DNA from: Straminergon stramineum
Lineage: Eukaryota; Streptophyta; Bryopsida; Hypnales; Calliergonaceae
DNA: 64,000 bases
Direction of reading: 5' to 3'
NCBI GenBank assembly: GCA_963920665.1
Contig: OY987269.1
Location: 23,190,501 to 23,254,500 of the forward strand
The position numbers were made by a program, and so were the translations under genes. A model generated the notes under the pieces. That model saw only the letters and a list, made by a program, of their open reading frames with translations, did not search any database and was not told the origin of the DNA. Position 1 is the first letter of the stretch. Each line of letters begins with the position of its first letter. Below are positions 46,176 through 59,213 of this stretch, one piece after another.

Positions 46176-46760
46176 GGGGTGGGATCCATCCTTTTTGCAG
46201 CTGTTTTTTTTTTTTGCTCTTTTCTGGGCCTGGGATTCAGGTTCCTCATAATATTTTGTTGTCTCGCTCTGGACCGAAGGGGAAGAGGAGGCTTGGCAAC
46301 AAGAGAAGTGAAGGTCCTACCCTGAGGAAATTGGAGTGACTACCTTATTTAAAAAGCAAACCAAGCCAAGCCAGTACCCTGAGGAAATTGGAGTCGCTGT
46401 CTTACTTGAAAAGCGAGCTGGTGCTACAAGGTAGAGTTGCTGGTTGTGCTTCTGGAGTCATGCATTTGCGAGATTCGCATCGGGAGGGATGTGTGATAGT
46501 TTCCATTGAGCAGGAAAAGTATGTAGAGCCTTTATGTTTCAGTTCGATTGTTCTGAATTGCTGATTCAGATTCTTTTTTTTGGGGGGGAAGGGGTTGCTT
46601 GATGAAGCCACAGGGAATTGGCTCCATTATTCATGATTAGAGTCATCAGCTGCAGCTATGTCTGCATGAACTAACTGTATAGTTTTGTGACTCCACTATA
46701 CTGTGCTATAGCCAATCAATAAAGCGGCAGGTTGGGGAATGAATCTCCAGCCTTTTCTCA
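46176..46760 (+). other. 3' UTR of the DUF4408-DUF761 gene with poly(A) signal
   Basis: Contains a direct repeat of about 45 bp (46318-46362 and 46375-46418, beginning TACCCTGAGGAAATTGGAGT) and a canonical AATAAA at 46718-46723 followed by a GT-rich stretch. Cleavage is expected about 10-30 bases further on. Confidence 0.6.
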
Positions 46761-47196
46761 CTGCTGTGTACCCCGTATTATTGTTACTGAGGATTTCTTT
46801 TCGAGTGGTCTTCCTTGGAGGTCCTGATGATGATTTCACCTGTTTGAATTAGACGTGTGTTGGAACACTGTAGTGCTAAAGCTGTGGTATGGTACTTCTC
46901 ACCTGCACTGGGGCAGAATTCGAGGACTTGATACCTGAGCTCGTGGGCTTGTCTCAAGTTGTGAGACTGCCAATTTGTCAGCAGGGGAGGTGATGCCCGG
47001 TGAGGTGCAGGGCTTCGTTCTTTGAGAGACTCGGAAGAGAACAGAGAAACAACTCCCACTATATTGTTTTTAGGTTGGTGTAAATTGAGAGTATGTTCAT
47101 CTTGGGTCTCACATTTATTCAAGATGAGTGACAACAAGACTTCATTCTGTAATTGCGGATGGTCCTCATTTCTCCAAGAATGTGAAGATGTGTCAA
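46761..47196. other. Downstream flank, no feature recognised
   Basis: Mixed composition. No gene supported. Confidence 0.4.
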
Positions 47197-47479
47197 TGCA
47201 GTCTGCGCTTAAAGCGACTATTTGCAGCTGATTCTCTTTTCGGGGAAGTAAATTTTCATTTCATAGGAAGAAAAATGGAATTATTTGGCATCTAACCCAA
47301 GTGGTTTCATATTTTTTGGACCTTTGGGGAATTAGTTACAAATTTTTGAAGTTGACATGTAATGGTCACTAGAAGTGACCACCTCTTAAAGTGTGCACCG
47401 CTGGTACATTGAAGAATGAAAAATGTACCTTTGTGTCATGAATGTTTTTAGAGTTGGGGTGCTTTTTGATTAGACTACC
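47197..47479. mobile_element. MITE-like element, copy 2 of the 33765 family
   Basis: Left CAGTCTGCGCTTAAAGCGACT and right the complement of GGTAGTCTAATCAAAAAGCA; the ends are more decayed than in copy 1. The interior is clearly related to 33765-34063 in the same orientation. Confidence 0.55.
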
Positions 47480-48489
47480 TTGTAAAGTTCAACTTAGAAT
47501 CACTCAAGATGAGTGACTTGAAAACTACAAAAGTAGTGGATGAACTTAAGGTGAAGTACAAGAATGACTTTTGAATATTGCATTTAAGAAATGTAGTAGT
47601 TCGAAATTAATTGAACTTTTTTTTAAACCCATTCCTTAAATTCAATGTCTTAGTGTTTCATTATGCAATGATTGAGTATCTATGTATTATCTAGTTTTAT
47701 AAAGGAAACACTTTTGGATACGCACTTGGAGTTAGTTGATCCTACTTAAACAATTATAAGAATCCTCCATTTTTCACTACACTAAATAGTGAAATAAGGT
47801 TACCTTACCCCCAAAGTTACTTTACAAGTCATCAAAGTCAACAAATATTTCTACAAATATTTCCATTTGTATATATGGAGGTTTATGAGTCCCAATTACA
47901 GAAATATCTTAATTCAAAAGTAGTTCATTCTTGTACAATAACAATAAATATTTATCTAGTGTCAAATGTTGAGGAATTAGTGAAGGGCAATCTAATTTCA
48001 CTATTCAAGTGTTGGAGATGGCAACCTAAAAGACTGATTCAAAAGTCTCACATTCATTGTAAAATGCATGCATGACATTTGGTAGTTGATACAAACAACC
48101 TTTTTTTTTTCCCTATAGGCCTAGCCGATGACAATTCAAAATAGACTCAAAAGTTCAACATTTATTATTGAGAGCATGCATTCACATGGCGCTCAATGAG
48201 TGGCCAATGCTATAGTTATTTTCTTTCTGTTGTTGTACCTCTCTTTTAATTATTTCTACACAAGATTGTGCAGAGAGAATCTCAATTCCTTTTCCAAGGA
48301 TATTCATTTGAGGCAGGCAGGCAGGTCCTTGAGAATGATTGAAATGTTTTGGAAAAAGAAACATCAAATCCATGATTTTTACAACACAATTTCACTTCCT
48401 GGTGAACTGAAAGCAATGTAGTTCATGGAAGGTCTATTCATTACCACCAGCGTTTGGGATATTTTTTGAGTTGCATCAGATATTTTGCT
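47480..48489. other. AT-rich spacer
   Basis: No feature recognised apart from a short AGGC run near 48313. Confidence 0.5.
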
Positions 48490-48493
48490 TTAA

Positions 48494-49063
48494 CCCCTAA
48501 ACGTCCAGATTCATCTCCAGAAATGATGATTTGAGAAAAATCATTGTGAAGTGCTATTTCGAAGCCTATTTTGGAATTGAAATGCAAATAAAAGTTGTAG
48601 ATTTTGATTTGTAGATTTCATCTCTACAGTTAGATTCACCAATGCTATCACCATTCTTTTTTTATAAAATTTGAAAGAGAAATTCCAAAATTCCTTCAAA
48701 ATTCGATTGCAAGTAAAATATTATCATTTTTTGAGTAAAATTTGTTGGAATGGATTTGAAATGAGGTTCTCTTCACGTGGTGATTTTTTTGAAATTTATG
48801 CGTTTTTCCTATCTATGACCTCATTTTGGCAAATCCCATTTTGAACTAGAGTCAATGCAGTTTGACCACTTGACATACTTGCACATTTGTAATTTTAGAA
48901 AAATATGAACTCTAGTAACACCAAATCCAACCATTAGATAGGACAACAACTTGATAACGTATCTTCACAAATTAAAATAACTTTCATCGAAGTAGTTAGG
49001 AGGATGAAACTGGAGTTTCTATTTGTTCATCATCCAGAAAATGGATGTTGACGCGTTTAGGGG
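48494..49063. mobile_element. Family A TTAA element, 570 bp
   Basis: Starts CCCCTAAACGTCCAGATT after TTAA (48490-48493); ends with the complement of CCCCTAAACGCGTCAACA before TTAA (49064-49067). The body is not closely related to the other copies, so it is another subfamily. Confidence 0.8.
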
Positions 49064-49067
49064 TTAA

Positions 49068-50105
49068 TTCCCACATTGAACCATTTTTTCAAGTCCCAAG
49101 TCCTGGGTTTGTTCTCTATTATTTTTTGGTTCAAATAGAATATTATTAGATTTTTTCACCGGTTTGGTTCCGATGTTTTTTAATTGCAAGCCTTTTTTTT
49201 CCCCAATTCTACTAGTTAAATCAGGGGTTCTCCCCCGAACATTGGTGACTACTTAAGAATTCAACTTTGAAATGTCCAACACAAGAGCCATGAAATGTTA
49301 ATCACAAAACCTACTACTAGGTTGAAGACCATTGAATTCTCAGCATCTCAAAGATTTAGCTACTTGTATGATTGCAACATTGTCTTGGACATGCTCCGAA
49401 TAGCTAAGCTATGTTATCTCCAAGTTTGATCAACTCTAGAATTCTCCACAATTCAAACATGTAGAGCTATGGCACAATCCTGTCATTCACAGGATAGAGA
49501 CTCTCTATTTGATGTAAGAAACTTTCTTGTACATCAAATGGTGCCATGTCTGTGACACGAAAATACTCTTCAACTATTCTAAATCAATCTTGAGCTATAA
49601 ATCTTGGTGAGCGACACACAGGCTCTGTGTTCAACATGCCGGGGGACTCTTATAGGAATCCATTAATCTCTTGGTTGCTTGTGATGCCATATTCTTGGAT
49701 TCTACCTGAAATGGTATCAATGTCATTTGGCATGATCATCAATAAGTTGTTTCTTTCATATTCCTTTCTCTAGTGATTTGTTGTATATATGTAAACTTTT
49801 GTTGTAGCAATTTCCTATTTTCGGTGTAACAATTTAAATTTATCTTTGTATTTTAATATGAAAATGGCTAGTTTGGATAAGCACTTTAGTATTATCCCAC
49901 TCATCAACCACAACTTGGTGACCACTATCCATCAAATGTTTAAAAATGCGGTTTGAAGCATACATCACTCCTCCATTGAAGCAAGAAGCCTCATTCCTAG
50001 GAATAGTATAACCCTAATCCAAGATATACAACATCTTACTCTCTTTTGACTCTTCTTTGGCCAAGGTTGACAAAAACCAATGTCTAGGACAAAATCACAT
50101 CCAAG
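49068..50105. other. Intergenic stretch, no feature recognised
   Basis: Slightly GC-richer in places; no retroelement protein or primer-binding site is convincing. Confidence 0.4.
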
Positions 50106-51110
50106 TTTTGAACGTTTGGACATTGTGGAGGTTACTTTGTATGTGGATAAAACCAGTCAAATCATAGTAAAAAAAATTTCTTTTGAGGTAAACACCTAAA
50201 TGGACGTGGCAGACAGTGGTGGGTGAGCGCCAATACAATGAACAACAAATAGCATCTACAATCAAGCCATCGGATGGTGCACATGCCAAATGGTTTGCCT
50301 AGTCACAATTGTTGAATTTGGCGGATGTGCCAGAGGATTGTGGACGCTAGCACAATGTGAGCATTTGTTTACCCTTGAATATGAAGGTTGGCAGTTAGCT
50401 TGGAAGGCTTCCTGTTTAGGGGATCATGTCAGTCTCAAGAGAGACCTGAAAGAGATGGTCTGTACGAATGTTTTATTGTAGTGAAATTAGGTTGTGATTC
50501 TTGTTCCTCACTAAAGAGCGTTTGTTTATCCTTGGATATGAAGGTTGGCAGTTAGCTTGGAAGGCTTCTTGTTTAGGGGATCATATTAGTCTCAAGAGAG
50601 AACTGAAAGAGATGGTGCGTATGAATGTTTTATTATAGTGAAATTAGTTTGTGAGTGTTTTCCTCACTGAAGATCTACATTGAAGCAACACACCTCTAGC
50701 TCAAAGTGCATCTCCAAAAAAATGACACAAGTTTTCCACATCAAGACCAGAATGAACATTAGTCAAACTAGAACACCTTGGGTCATAATAGGTGTGTTAC
50801 GATGTCATCCTAGTTCAAGCTTAAAACTTAAAACCCTAAACCCTAAATCACATTTGAACATTGTGGACATTACATTGTATGTGGATAAAACCAATCAAAC
50901 CATAGTCAAAAAAATTATTATGAGGTAAACGCCTAAATGGACGTGGCGGACAATGGTGGGCGGACGCCAACACAAAGAACAACAAATAGCAAATGCAATC
51001 AAGCCATCGGATGGGGCTCACACCAAATGGTTTTCCTAGTCATAGCTGTCGAATTTGGTGGACGTGCTAGCAGACAGTGGACGCCAACACAATGTGAGCA
51101 TTTGTTTACC
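50106..51110. repeat. Pair of about 265-bp direct repeats around an internal tandem duplication
   Basis: Left copy about 50106-50373 and right copy about 50853-51110 share long stretches such as TATGTGGATAAAACCA, AATGGACGTGGC and ATCAAGCCATCGGATG. Between them a 157-bp unit is tandemly duplicated (50359-50515 and 50516-50672, starting GAGC-TTTGTTTA). A short interstitial telomere-like run, AACCCTAAACCCTAAA, lies at 50832-50847. No coding region. It may be a retroelement remnant or local duplication. Confidence 0.7.
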
Positions 51111-53260
51111 CACCCTTGGTAAATATACAAATACAACTAGGTTTTTGTTTTGTTTGTGGTTTTCATATTATGGGCGCCTAGGTGATTTCTATTGTGCCTT
51201 CTAAGCAATGGATCGTTTCTAAGTTCATATATATACACAAATTTGCAAGAGAAACAAAATAAACCTAATTGAATTGGAAGATCAATAAAAATAGTCAAAT
51301 TAACTAAGCCACGGTGAATTCCTAAGAAAAGTGAGGACAAGAAAATTTAGAAATCCTAAGTTGAAAAGAATTTCATGCCAATTCCAAAAATATAAAGCTC
51401 ATAGTGATTCGACCTTCCTAGCGAAAGATATGGCTAGATGAAGTTTAGCATTCAGAACGGCTATGTAAACCTCATCCAACTTTTTCTCATAGATCCCACT
51501 TTCAACTTGAATTGAAATTTAAATGAACTAATTGAGTTAAAAATTCATTTGTAATTCCAAAGTTTCAACTTGGATGACTACATTTCTACAACTTTCATCC
51601 AATTCCCTTCTAAGACTTCATCCTACTATAACTCATAGATTTTTAAGTAATTTTGAGAATTTAGACTATAATTGGACTCCTCTAGACTTTCTCAATGAAT
51701 TACCAAAATGATAAGTCACTTGCAAATTGGCCTTTCCTAGTGAAAATTATGAATGGATGAAGTTTGATTGCTAATTGGTACCTCAAACTTCATTAACTAT
51801 ATTCTACTAATCTACAATCCGAAACTAATATTAAAATTCACTTTTGACTTCTAGTAGTTATTTCCTATCAAATTTTCCATTCTAGTTCCAATTGGATCAT
51901 CTTTGCTAAGTTTCGTCCATTCTATGACCTAAACTTCATCCATCTCTAACTTCCTCGTTTTACTTCCAATTTTTACATATTTTATGTTTTTGGAAACCTC
52001 TAGACTTATAACATAGGATTCTAAGTTCAAATATGAACTGAATTTTTTCTCTAATAGTCTAACTTAACCCTAGGCTTCGGCCCTATTTAAAACTTGCTAA
52101 TCAAAACAATTTAAAGAAAAGTGGAGAGTTTAAACCATACCTCCAACCTTGCTTCATCGATTAAGTAGTCAAATACACCCACAAACTCCTCTTGGGCCAT
52201 CTCGTCTTGCTTTGAATTTCTATGCTCACTACTAATTTTTTATAAGTTTTCATACAAAGGTTGTAATACACTAATTCTACCTTATCTAAGTCTCCATCTT
52301 AACATCTTTCCTACTTTACATTCTCTTTTCTTTTTCTCACCTTCTTTGCCTTCAACACTATTCTAATACAATTATTTGTATTTCAAGGGTTGACTTTGAA
52401 TGCAATAGTTGATTCGATCTTCAAGAAAATAATTGACTTTTGAACATTCTATCTCCAATAAAGTCAATTATTGGTTAATCTTTCTTCTAATGGTCTAACT
52501 TGCATTCCTTGGATTCCCACCTAATCCTTATCAATTATTAAACTTCATTATCAACCTCGATATCTATCCTAATCTACTTCTACTAACTTTAAGCTCCCTT
52601 CATTCAAGGCTTCATTCTTCTTGTTTTCTCTATCAATGCTTGGCTTGTTTCTCCTCTCTCTTCCCTTGTTTTAGCTTCACCTCTAGTTTTTAAACAGGGT
52701 TTCCACTATATTATTCTTCCTATATCTTAGTTCTAATTTCTATCCCTTGCCTCAATTTCTACTAATTCTCCATTTTAATTAGCATTTGAAAGAGTGGTTT
52801 CCTCTTTGTTCTGTTTATTATGGAAGAGGGAAAAAAAAGCTTTCTTGGAGCCCAAAGGTTGTGAGGCTTTTTGGCCAGTCCGGCAGTCCCTACATGCTAA
52901 TAGAAATTTGCCTATTACTAGAAACCCATTTGCCACTAATACCCACTTGTCACTAGGAAATTGCATGTTGTTGAAAACCCACTTGTTGCTGATAACTTGT
53001 ATATCTAGTTTGAGGTTGGGGGTGTTGGCTAGTGTGTTCATTATGATTCTTTCCTTTGGACTCTCAAACTAGAAACTATTTCTATCTATAAGATTTCAAT
53101 ACTTGGTTCTCTTTGGAATACTAACATTCACTGACATTTTGATACTTAGACATAGCAATACTTCTAAAACTTGGATTTTTAGAAACTGACTTAGTTTAAT
53201 TTCAAAAGAATTCTAACAATTTCTTTTGATAAAAAAAGGTTTGGTTTCAAAAATTCTATA
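51111..53260. other. Intergenic AT-rich stretch
   Basis: Pyrimidine-rich in long parts (about 51950-52760). No gene supported. Confidence 0.45.
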
Positions 53261-53700
53261 TCCAAGCTTTGCTATCTAAATGGAAAATTCACAATACTCT
53301 ACACTTCCAAAACATTTACATCCACAGCTTTGCCGTCTAAGTGGGAATTTTCACAATACTCTATATTTTCAAGGCTTCCATAACATTGTTAATTAGGTTG
53401 ATTCATTCACCCCCCATTAGAGAAGGGATAGTTCTCTCTTGGATGCTTGTGAGGGAATTAAATTATGATCCTAGGTATTTGATTGGTGTTGTGGATGTCA
53501 TTGCTACATCTGTTGCTAGTATACAAGTCTATGACCCAATCCCCATCCCCCCATACTACAAGTCACCAATGCATGACGTAGGGGCTCTTGGTTGGGAGGG
53601 GGGGAAGCAAAAGGCCCCTCCCCTCCCTCCCCCCCTCCCAAGGTTAACAATGTTATGCCTACATCCAAAGCTTCACCATCTTAATGGAAAGTGAAGAAAA
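53261..53700. repeat. Short diverged tandem repeats and a C/G-run palindrome
   Basis: Two units of about 70 bp share CACAATACTCTA and AGCTTTGC-GTCTAA-TGG (from about 53262 and 53320). At about 53588-53642, runs GGGAGGGGGGG and CCCCCCCTCCC form an inverted, quadruplex-capable patch. The 117-codon frame over this area is not supported as a gene. Confidence 0.5.
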
Positions 53701-55059
53701 TTCCACAAGATTTAGAATGGTTCATACAAGAGCACTTAGTTTACAACATGTGTTAGTATGACGTAGTTAGTGCAAACACGTGTCAATATGAAACTCAATT
53801 TATACAAGTTAGTACAAAATGTTGGTTAGTAAACAAAGTTCAAAATGACATCACACTAGAAGCCCCTAAAGTGGTATTTTACATTCTTTCATTTCCTACG
53901 TGGTAAACTTATCATATAAGATTTTCATCCTAATCTTCAAATTTTGATTTTCTATGTTGATTCAAAATTCTAACTTTTCGAGAAAGACTCCAAATTACAA
54001 ATGGATTGAGCCATTGTCTTTAGAAATCCATTTTTAATGAAGTGTAACCCTCACCCTTTTTCCTTGTGCAAAAACTCATCAAAACCTAATGCTAACTTTA
54101 AATCTCACTTTTAGAGTTCGACTTTTTTATAAAAATTGACTAGCCTAAGCTCTTTAGTAACAAGGGAATAAGGAAAGACCTAACTTGGGCCCCATTCCAA
54201 TTTCATGCACTTCCATAATGTCGGTCAACTTCGCTATGATCTTTAAATTTGTTGCTTATCAGAGGATCTTGCCGGTTTGGGTACTTCTAGCTATCAAAAT
54301 GTCTTGAAAATTGTCACAATGTGTTATTAGCAGAAAATAAACTAGTCTAATTTTTAGTGAGATTTTACTGCACCTCTGGTAATATCTATGAATTTTTTTG
54401 GTGGTTGACCATCTAGAAGAGGATCTTCTAACTATTAAAAAATTCTGTAATTTTTTGTGGAACCTCTTATGAAATCCTACAAAAGATGTGCAAGTTCATA
54501 TTCTTATTTTGCATAAGCAAAGGAGGAGAATCAAATCCTACTATCTCCTTTATAATTTAGTGCATAGGAAATCTTTCATACAAAGGGGAATCTTGACTAA
54601 CTAATTTTGCCATTGGATTCCTAAAGTGTTTTCCACCACAAAACTCCGTACTTGGATTGTAGATGCCTTGCACTATTCCATCTTAAATTTTCTTCATTTG
54701 TAGGATAATAATTGGGATTTCTACTATTTCACAAGATGAAATAGGAAATTGAAACCTCTCTCTAGGAATTGAATAAGGGTTTTCACCTATGTTCCCTTAG
54801 ACCACTTTAGCCCTAATGAATCATATGCAAGGCAAGTTTTGTGCAATTTAGGCAACTTCTACTAAATATCTATAGTTTTTATAATTACTAAATTTTTCCC
54901 TATGTACATGAGGGATTTGGATTTATTTAAAGGAAAATATTGTATTTAGGACCAAATACTATATTGGCATGTGACATACCTATTTTGGTTTTACACTCTT
55001 GTGGAGGCTTTTGTATATAAAACTATATTCAAAATTGTAAAAAAGAAAACAAGGAGTAC
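53701..55059. other. AT-rich stretch, no feature recognised
   Basis: No gene or clear repeat boundary found. Confidence 0.45.
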
Positions 55060-57010
55060 CCAGTGACAAACTGGGAGCTCATAATTTACCCCACTTCAAA
55101 CTAAAAAAAAGTAGTAGTCTATAGATGCCACCTACTCCAGAACATTGAATATTGTTATGAGGATGGATTTGGGAGGTGGCTTAAGCTAACCTCCCAAACC
55201 ATTCTCACAATGAGTTTTGTTTTTTAAATCTTAATTGTAAGATCTACACTTTGCCACCTTGGGAGAAAAGACCAACAAGAATAGCCTTAACTTGCCAAGC
55301 CTCACTCTAAAAGAAAATAGCATGACATAGCCATTGATTAAATATTGATTTCAATACTTAAAGGTATCCCCTCGCACAAAAACCACAACGACAAACATTT
55401 GAGAGTTGGCATGACTCAAACTTTACAAAAATGGGTAGGATACTTTCAAAAATTGAACACCATCGTAAGGAAGGATCTGTGGGGTGGCTTGAGTTACATC
55501 CAAATCAATCCTTACTTTAATTTTGTTGCTGAAATCTTGATTAGGTTACTTCTCAGTGTCGTGATGTGGACCGTCTAGTATTTGAAGTTGACATCTTCAT
55601 TTGTTTCAAAAATGTTGTTAATATTGGGCATCTTTAGTGTTGTTAGTGTAATGAGTTCTTAGTTGTTAGTATTGTGTGTTGGGAGGTGTTAGAGTAAGGA
55701 GGTTGTTGTTGTTGACCATGTAATTGCCCATGTAATTGCCGGTTGATAACCGGTTTGTTAGTAGTTGATACTAGGGTAGTGAGGTTAGGGTTAGGGTTAG
55801 CCGGTGGCTAACCGACAGGGTTTGTAGAGGGTACTTGAGGCAAGAGCTGGTCCCTTGCTCTCTCTCTTGTTTTTGTTTTCTTGTTTTGAGTGGTGGGAGT
55901 GGAGGGATGGACTCGAGGATGGAGAGTTGTTTTGTTGTGAAGATTTATTTGGAGTAAAGTATTGGTTTGAGGGAGTTTTGTGTTGCATTTGGTAAAAGTG
56001 TTGGATGGATTTAAAATTTTAGATCTGAGTTTTTAGAAATTTGATATTGAATGAGGCGAAGTTTCAGATCTAGATCTATTGTGGACAAAAAGTTATGAGG
56101 GTTTGAAGTGGAGGTGTTTGGATTTCAAGGCAGCCAAGGAGGGTGTATTGAGGAGCGTGTATCTTTTGGGCAATGAAACTTAGAGGGTACTTTCTTTATC
56201 TTATCTACTCTCTTGTGTCAAAGTTTTAGCTTCAAGAGACTCTAGATCTATGAATTATGCATAAAACACAACTGGGGTATGAAATCAATGAAGGGTTAAA
56301 AAGTCAGTAGTAGTAAAATGTCCACCAAAGTTGGACAGTATCTTGGATTAAGTTGAAACTTAGTATGTAATCTTTTAAATAGTTGATCTACATTATAGCA
56401 AAGTTTCAAGATGTTTGAAGCTACTGTCCATGTTTTATAGTAGATCAAAGTTAGGTATGGCAGTTTCTAGGGCATTGAGGGAATTGTAGGATAGGGATTT
56501 GGGAAAAAGGGGGTTTTGAGGGTAGATTTATGAATATTTAAGGTGCTTAGGGGTATCTTAATTATATGCAAGAATTACCATAGCAAAGTCCCGGTGCTAT
56601 TCCAAACATGTTCACAAATCTTTGTGACATCTTTTAGAGAACCTTCATGGAAAAGCTTAGAAAGAAATGTAGTGACTTGGTGAGCCATTGTTTAAATCTA
56701 AATTGTTAGACTTATAGATTTCTCTCTCAAACAGAAAGTGCATCAAAAATTTGCGAGAGGTGATACAATTCAACCAAAACACAAATGGGTAGAGTTACTC
56801 AACACCTACTTTTAAAAATGGATCACAATTGTCAAGATTGATTTAGGAGGTAGCTTGAGCCAACCTCCAAATTTGTCCTCAAGGGAAATTATGTCTTGAA
56901 AATCTTGATTGCGGTCTTCTTAGTTAAAGAGTCCCTCGGACAAGAGGCACAAGAAAAATGTAGAGATTTGCCAAGCCTCAAACTAAAATATGATCTTTGA
57001 GACTCTACAA
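55060..57010. repeat. Region of diverged repeated blocks
   Basis: A motif near GGATTTGGGAGGTGGCTTGA followed by AACCTCC recurs at about 55163-55196, 55468-55500 and 56838-56873, and TTGCCAAGCCTCA recurs at about 55291 and 56969. This indicates an old block duplication. At 55784-55800 there are three TTAGGG units next to the inverted repeat GTTAGCC/GGCTAAC (55796-55812). Confidence 0.5.
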
Positions 57011-58267
57011 GTTGTTGCACAATTGGCATGCCATGTGCATGACAAGTTGCAAGGGCTTTGTGCCATATAGGGGACGCACTCTGAGGACAACGCAATTTTT
57101 GTAGCTATGGATTTTAAAATCAAGGATGCTTCTAGAAATGGATTACGAAAAAATTTGAAAAAGATATTGGGACTTCACATTAAGTTATACCACAATCTAT
57201 GAGAAAAATCAATGTAGAAGTCCCACGAGCAAGGAAATAGCCAAACTCAAAAAGTTAGATTTGCCATTTTAAACTAATGCACTTGTTGTTTTCACTATTC
57301 CTCATGTGTTCAACTATAGATACGCATCTTGTTTACACATGAATGATGAAAATAAAATTAATAAATTGATCAACAAGAGAATCTATATACAAACCTCCAC
57401 TATTAATGGTCGTTAGAGGAGTAGGCCACAATGTATCTTGTTTGCTAGGAGTTATAACTTCCTCTTACACATGACTTCTATTTTTCCTCATTCATCCTAC
57501 GCCCACTTCACTTTGCAATTGAAACATATGAATTTCATTTAAACAAATCTTAAATACATAACTCCAAAATGAAATGAGTATCTTTAGCTCAATCAATAGA
57601 GAGAGACAAGGAAGACAAATGTTGGAGTTCATCTTTCATGCTAGGAAGACATCCATAAATTCAATTGCTTGGTGGTATAACTTTGGGATTCAGATAATAG
57701 TAGTAGCTGGTGCAAATAACGTTGCTGGTACTTTTGGAAAAGTTGCATAGTATGGAAACAAGGCTGTCAATTCAATAGAGATCATTCTATTTGGCCTCTT
57801 CGTTGCACTCCTTACATCAAAATCATGAACTACAAATTTCAATATTCTATACAAGATTTGTGGCAGCCGAAGATAGTAGTAGACTTAGATCTAGTAATCA
57901 TAGAAGATCTTTTCCCATTAGAAATGGCAATTGGCAAAGCAAAACCAATAATTAAGGAAAATCCATGGTCATATGCACCACAATCATTGCCTTCATAGGT
58001 CCAAAAATTTACTATAAACAATAAATTTTCCTTTATATTTTTAAACCATAAAATATTTTTGGAAAAAAAATTTTGAAATATATTTTGGGGGCTCTAGGCT
58101 CATAAGCTCCACACTCACAACTCACAAGCTCGATGCTTTATGCTTACATGTTAGCATCATTGAGGTAATGTACAGTGTACGAATTCATGTACACTCAATT
58201 ATGAGTAAGATACATAGGTCATCAACACCTCATATTTATAAAAAATTGTTTCAAAATAGTCTCAAAC
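57011..58267. other. Intergenic AT-rich stretch
   Basis: No gene supported. A tRNA-like A-box (TAGCTCAATCAATAGAG, near 57586) has no proper B-box or cloverleaf. Confidence 0.45.
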
Positions 58268-58271
58268 TTAA

Positions 58272-59209
58272 CCCCTAAATACCCAAATTGTGTTTTTTTG
58301 GCAACATAGCAATTTTGGGCAGCTCACTACAAATGAAATTTTATTTTTTTTCTCTAAAATTTTCACACAACATGTGCCCAAGCCCAAAGGAGTAGCTTAA
58401 AGGTGCAACAATTTTCATAACTTTTGACTTCGTAGTTAAAAAGTCATTGCATGATATGTCATTTTCATTTCTCAAAGGGCAGCCCTGGAAATTCAAAAAA
58501 ATCTTAAAAAATCAATTTTTCCAAAAATAAAAATTTGAAATTGGTTTCCTAGATTTATATGTACGTGGAAAGCTTTCAATCATTCCATTTTGATGAATGA
58601 GATGAAAGTCAAAAGAGTTTTAGTTTGTGGGTAGTTATAGAATCTCTACTCTAAAATAAACTTTGAAGTCCTTTTTTTAACTCAATTCTCAATATTTTTG
58701 AAAAAGAGTTTAAAAATTTGAATGTAGATTTTTTATTAAAACATTAAATTCATTGGAATTAGCATTTTTCAATTCTGTAATAGAATTCATAACAATTTAA
58801 TAATTTTAATTATTCTCTACTTCTTTCTACGTACTATTTTTCCTATATGTTGTACAATTTCAAATGATCTAAATTTTTTCAAGCATGTAGTCAACATGCC
58901 TTGAAGAACAAATTGAAAGAAGCACCACTATTTTGGAAATTTTTTCATACAAATATAACCTTGTAAAGTGTAATTGTCCATTATATTGCAGGGCCCAAAA
59001 AATGATTTTTGTCAATTCAAATGCTAATATCTTGCAATGTATGCAGTGGAAATTTTTTAAACTTTTTTACGTCTTTTCAAACCAGCATACTACGAGATCC
59101 TATGATACATGTATCCCAAAATGATTTTTTTCCTAAAATTTGGTACTTATATTAAAAATGACAATTTCGGAACATTTTAGGTGTAAATATATTCAATTAC
59201 ATTTAGGGT
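58272..59209. mobile_element. Family A TTAA element, 938 bp
   Basis: Starts CCCCTAAATACCCAAATTG after TTAA (58268-58271); ends with the complement of CCCTAAATGTAATTGAA before TTAA (59210-59213). Full-length relative of 40878-41800. A Harbinger-like element is inserted directly at its right TTAA. Confidence 0.8.
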
Positions 59210-59213
59210 TTAA

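Noticed and set aside
49700..49730. Possible primer-binding site (TGGTATCA) of an LTR retrotransposon
   Set aside because: Only eight bases match, and no LTR pair or reverse transcriptase or integrase coding is nearby.
53341..53694. 117-codon plus-strand frame
   Set aside because: Runs across short tandem repeats and C/G runs; no domain seen.
57580..57660. tRNA-like A-box (TAGCTCAATCAATAGAG)
   Set aside because: No matching B-box or cloverleaf; at most a decayed tRNA-derived fragment.
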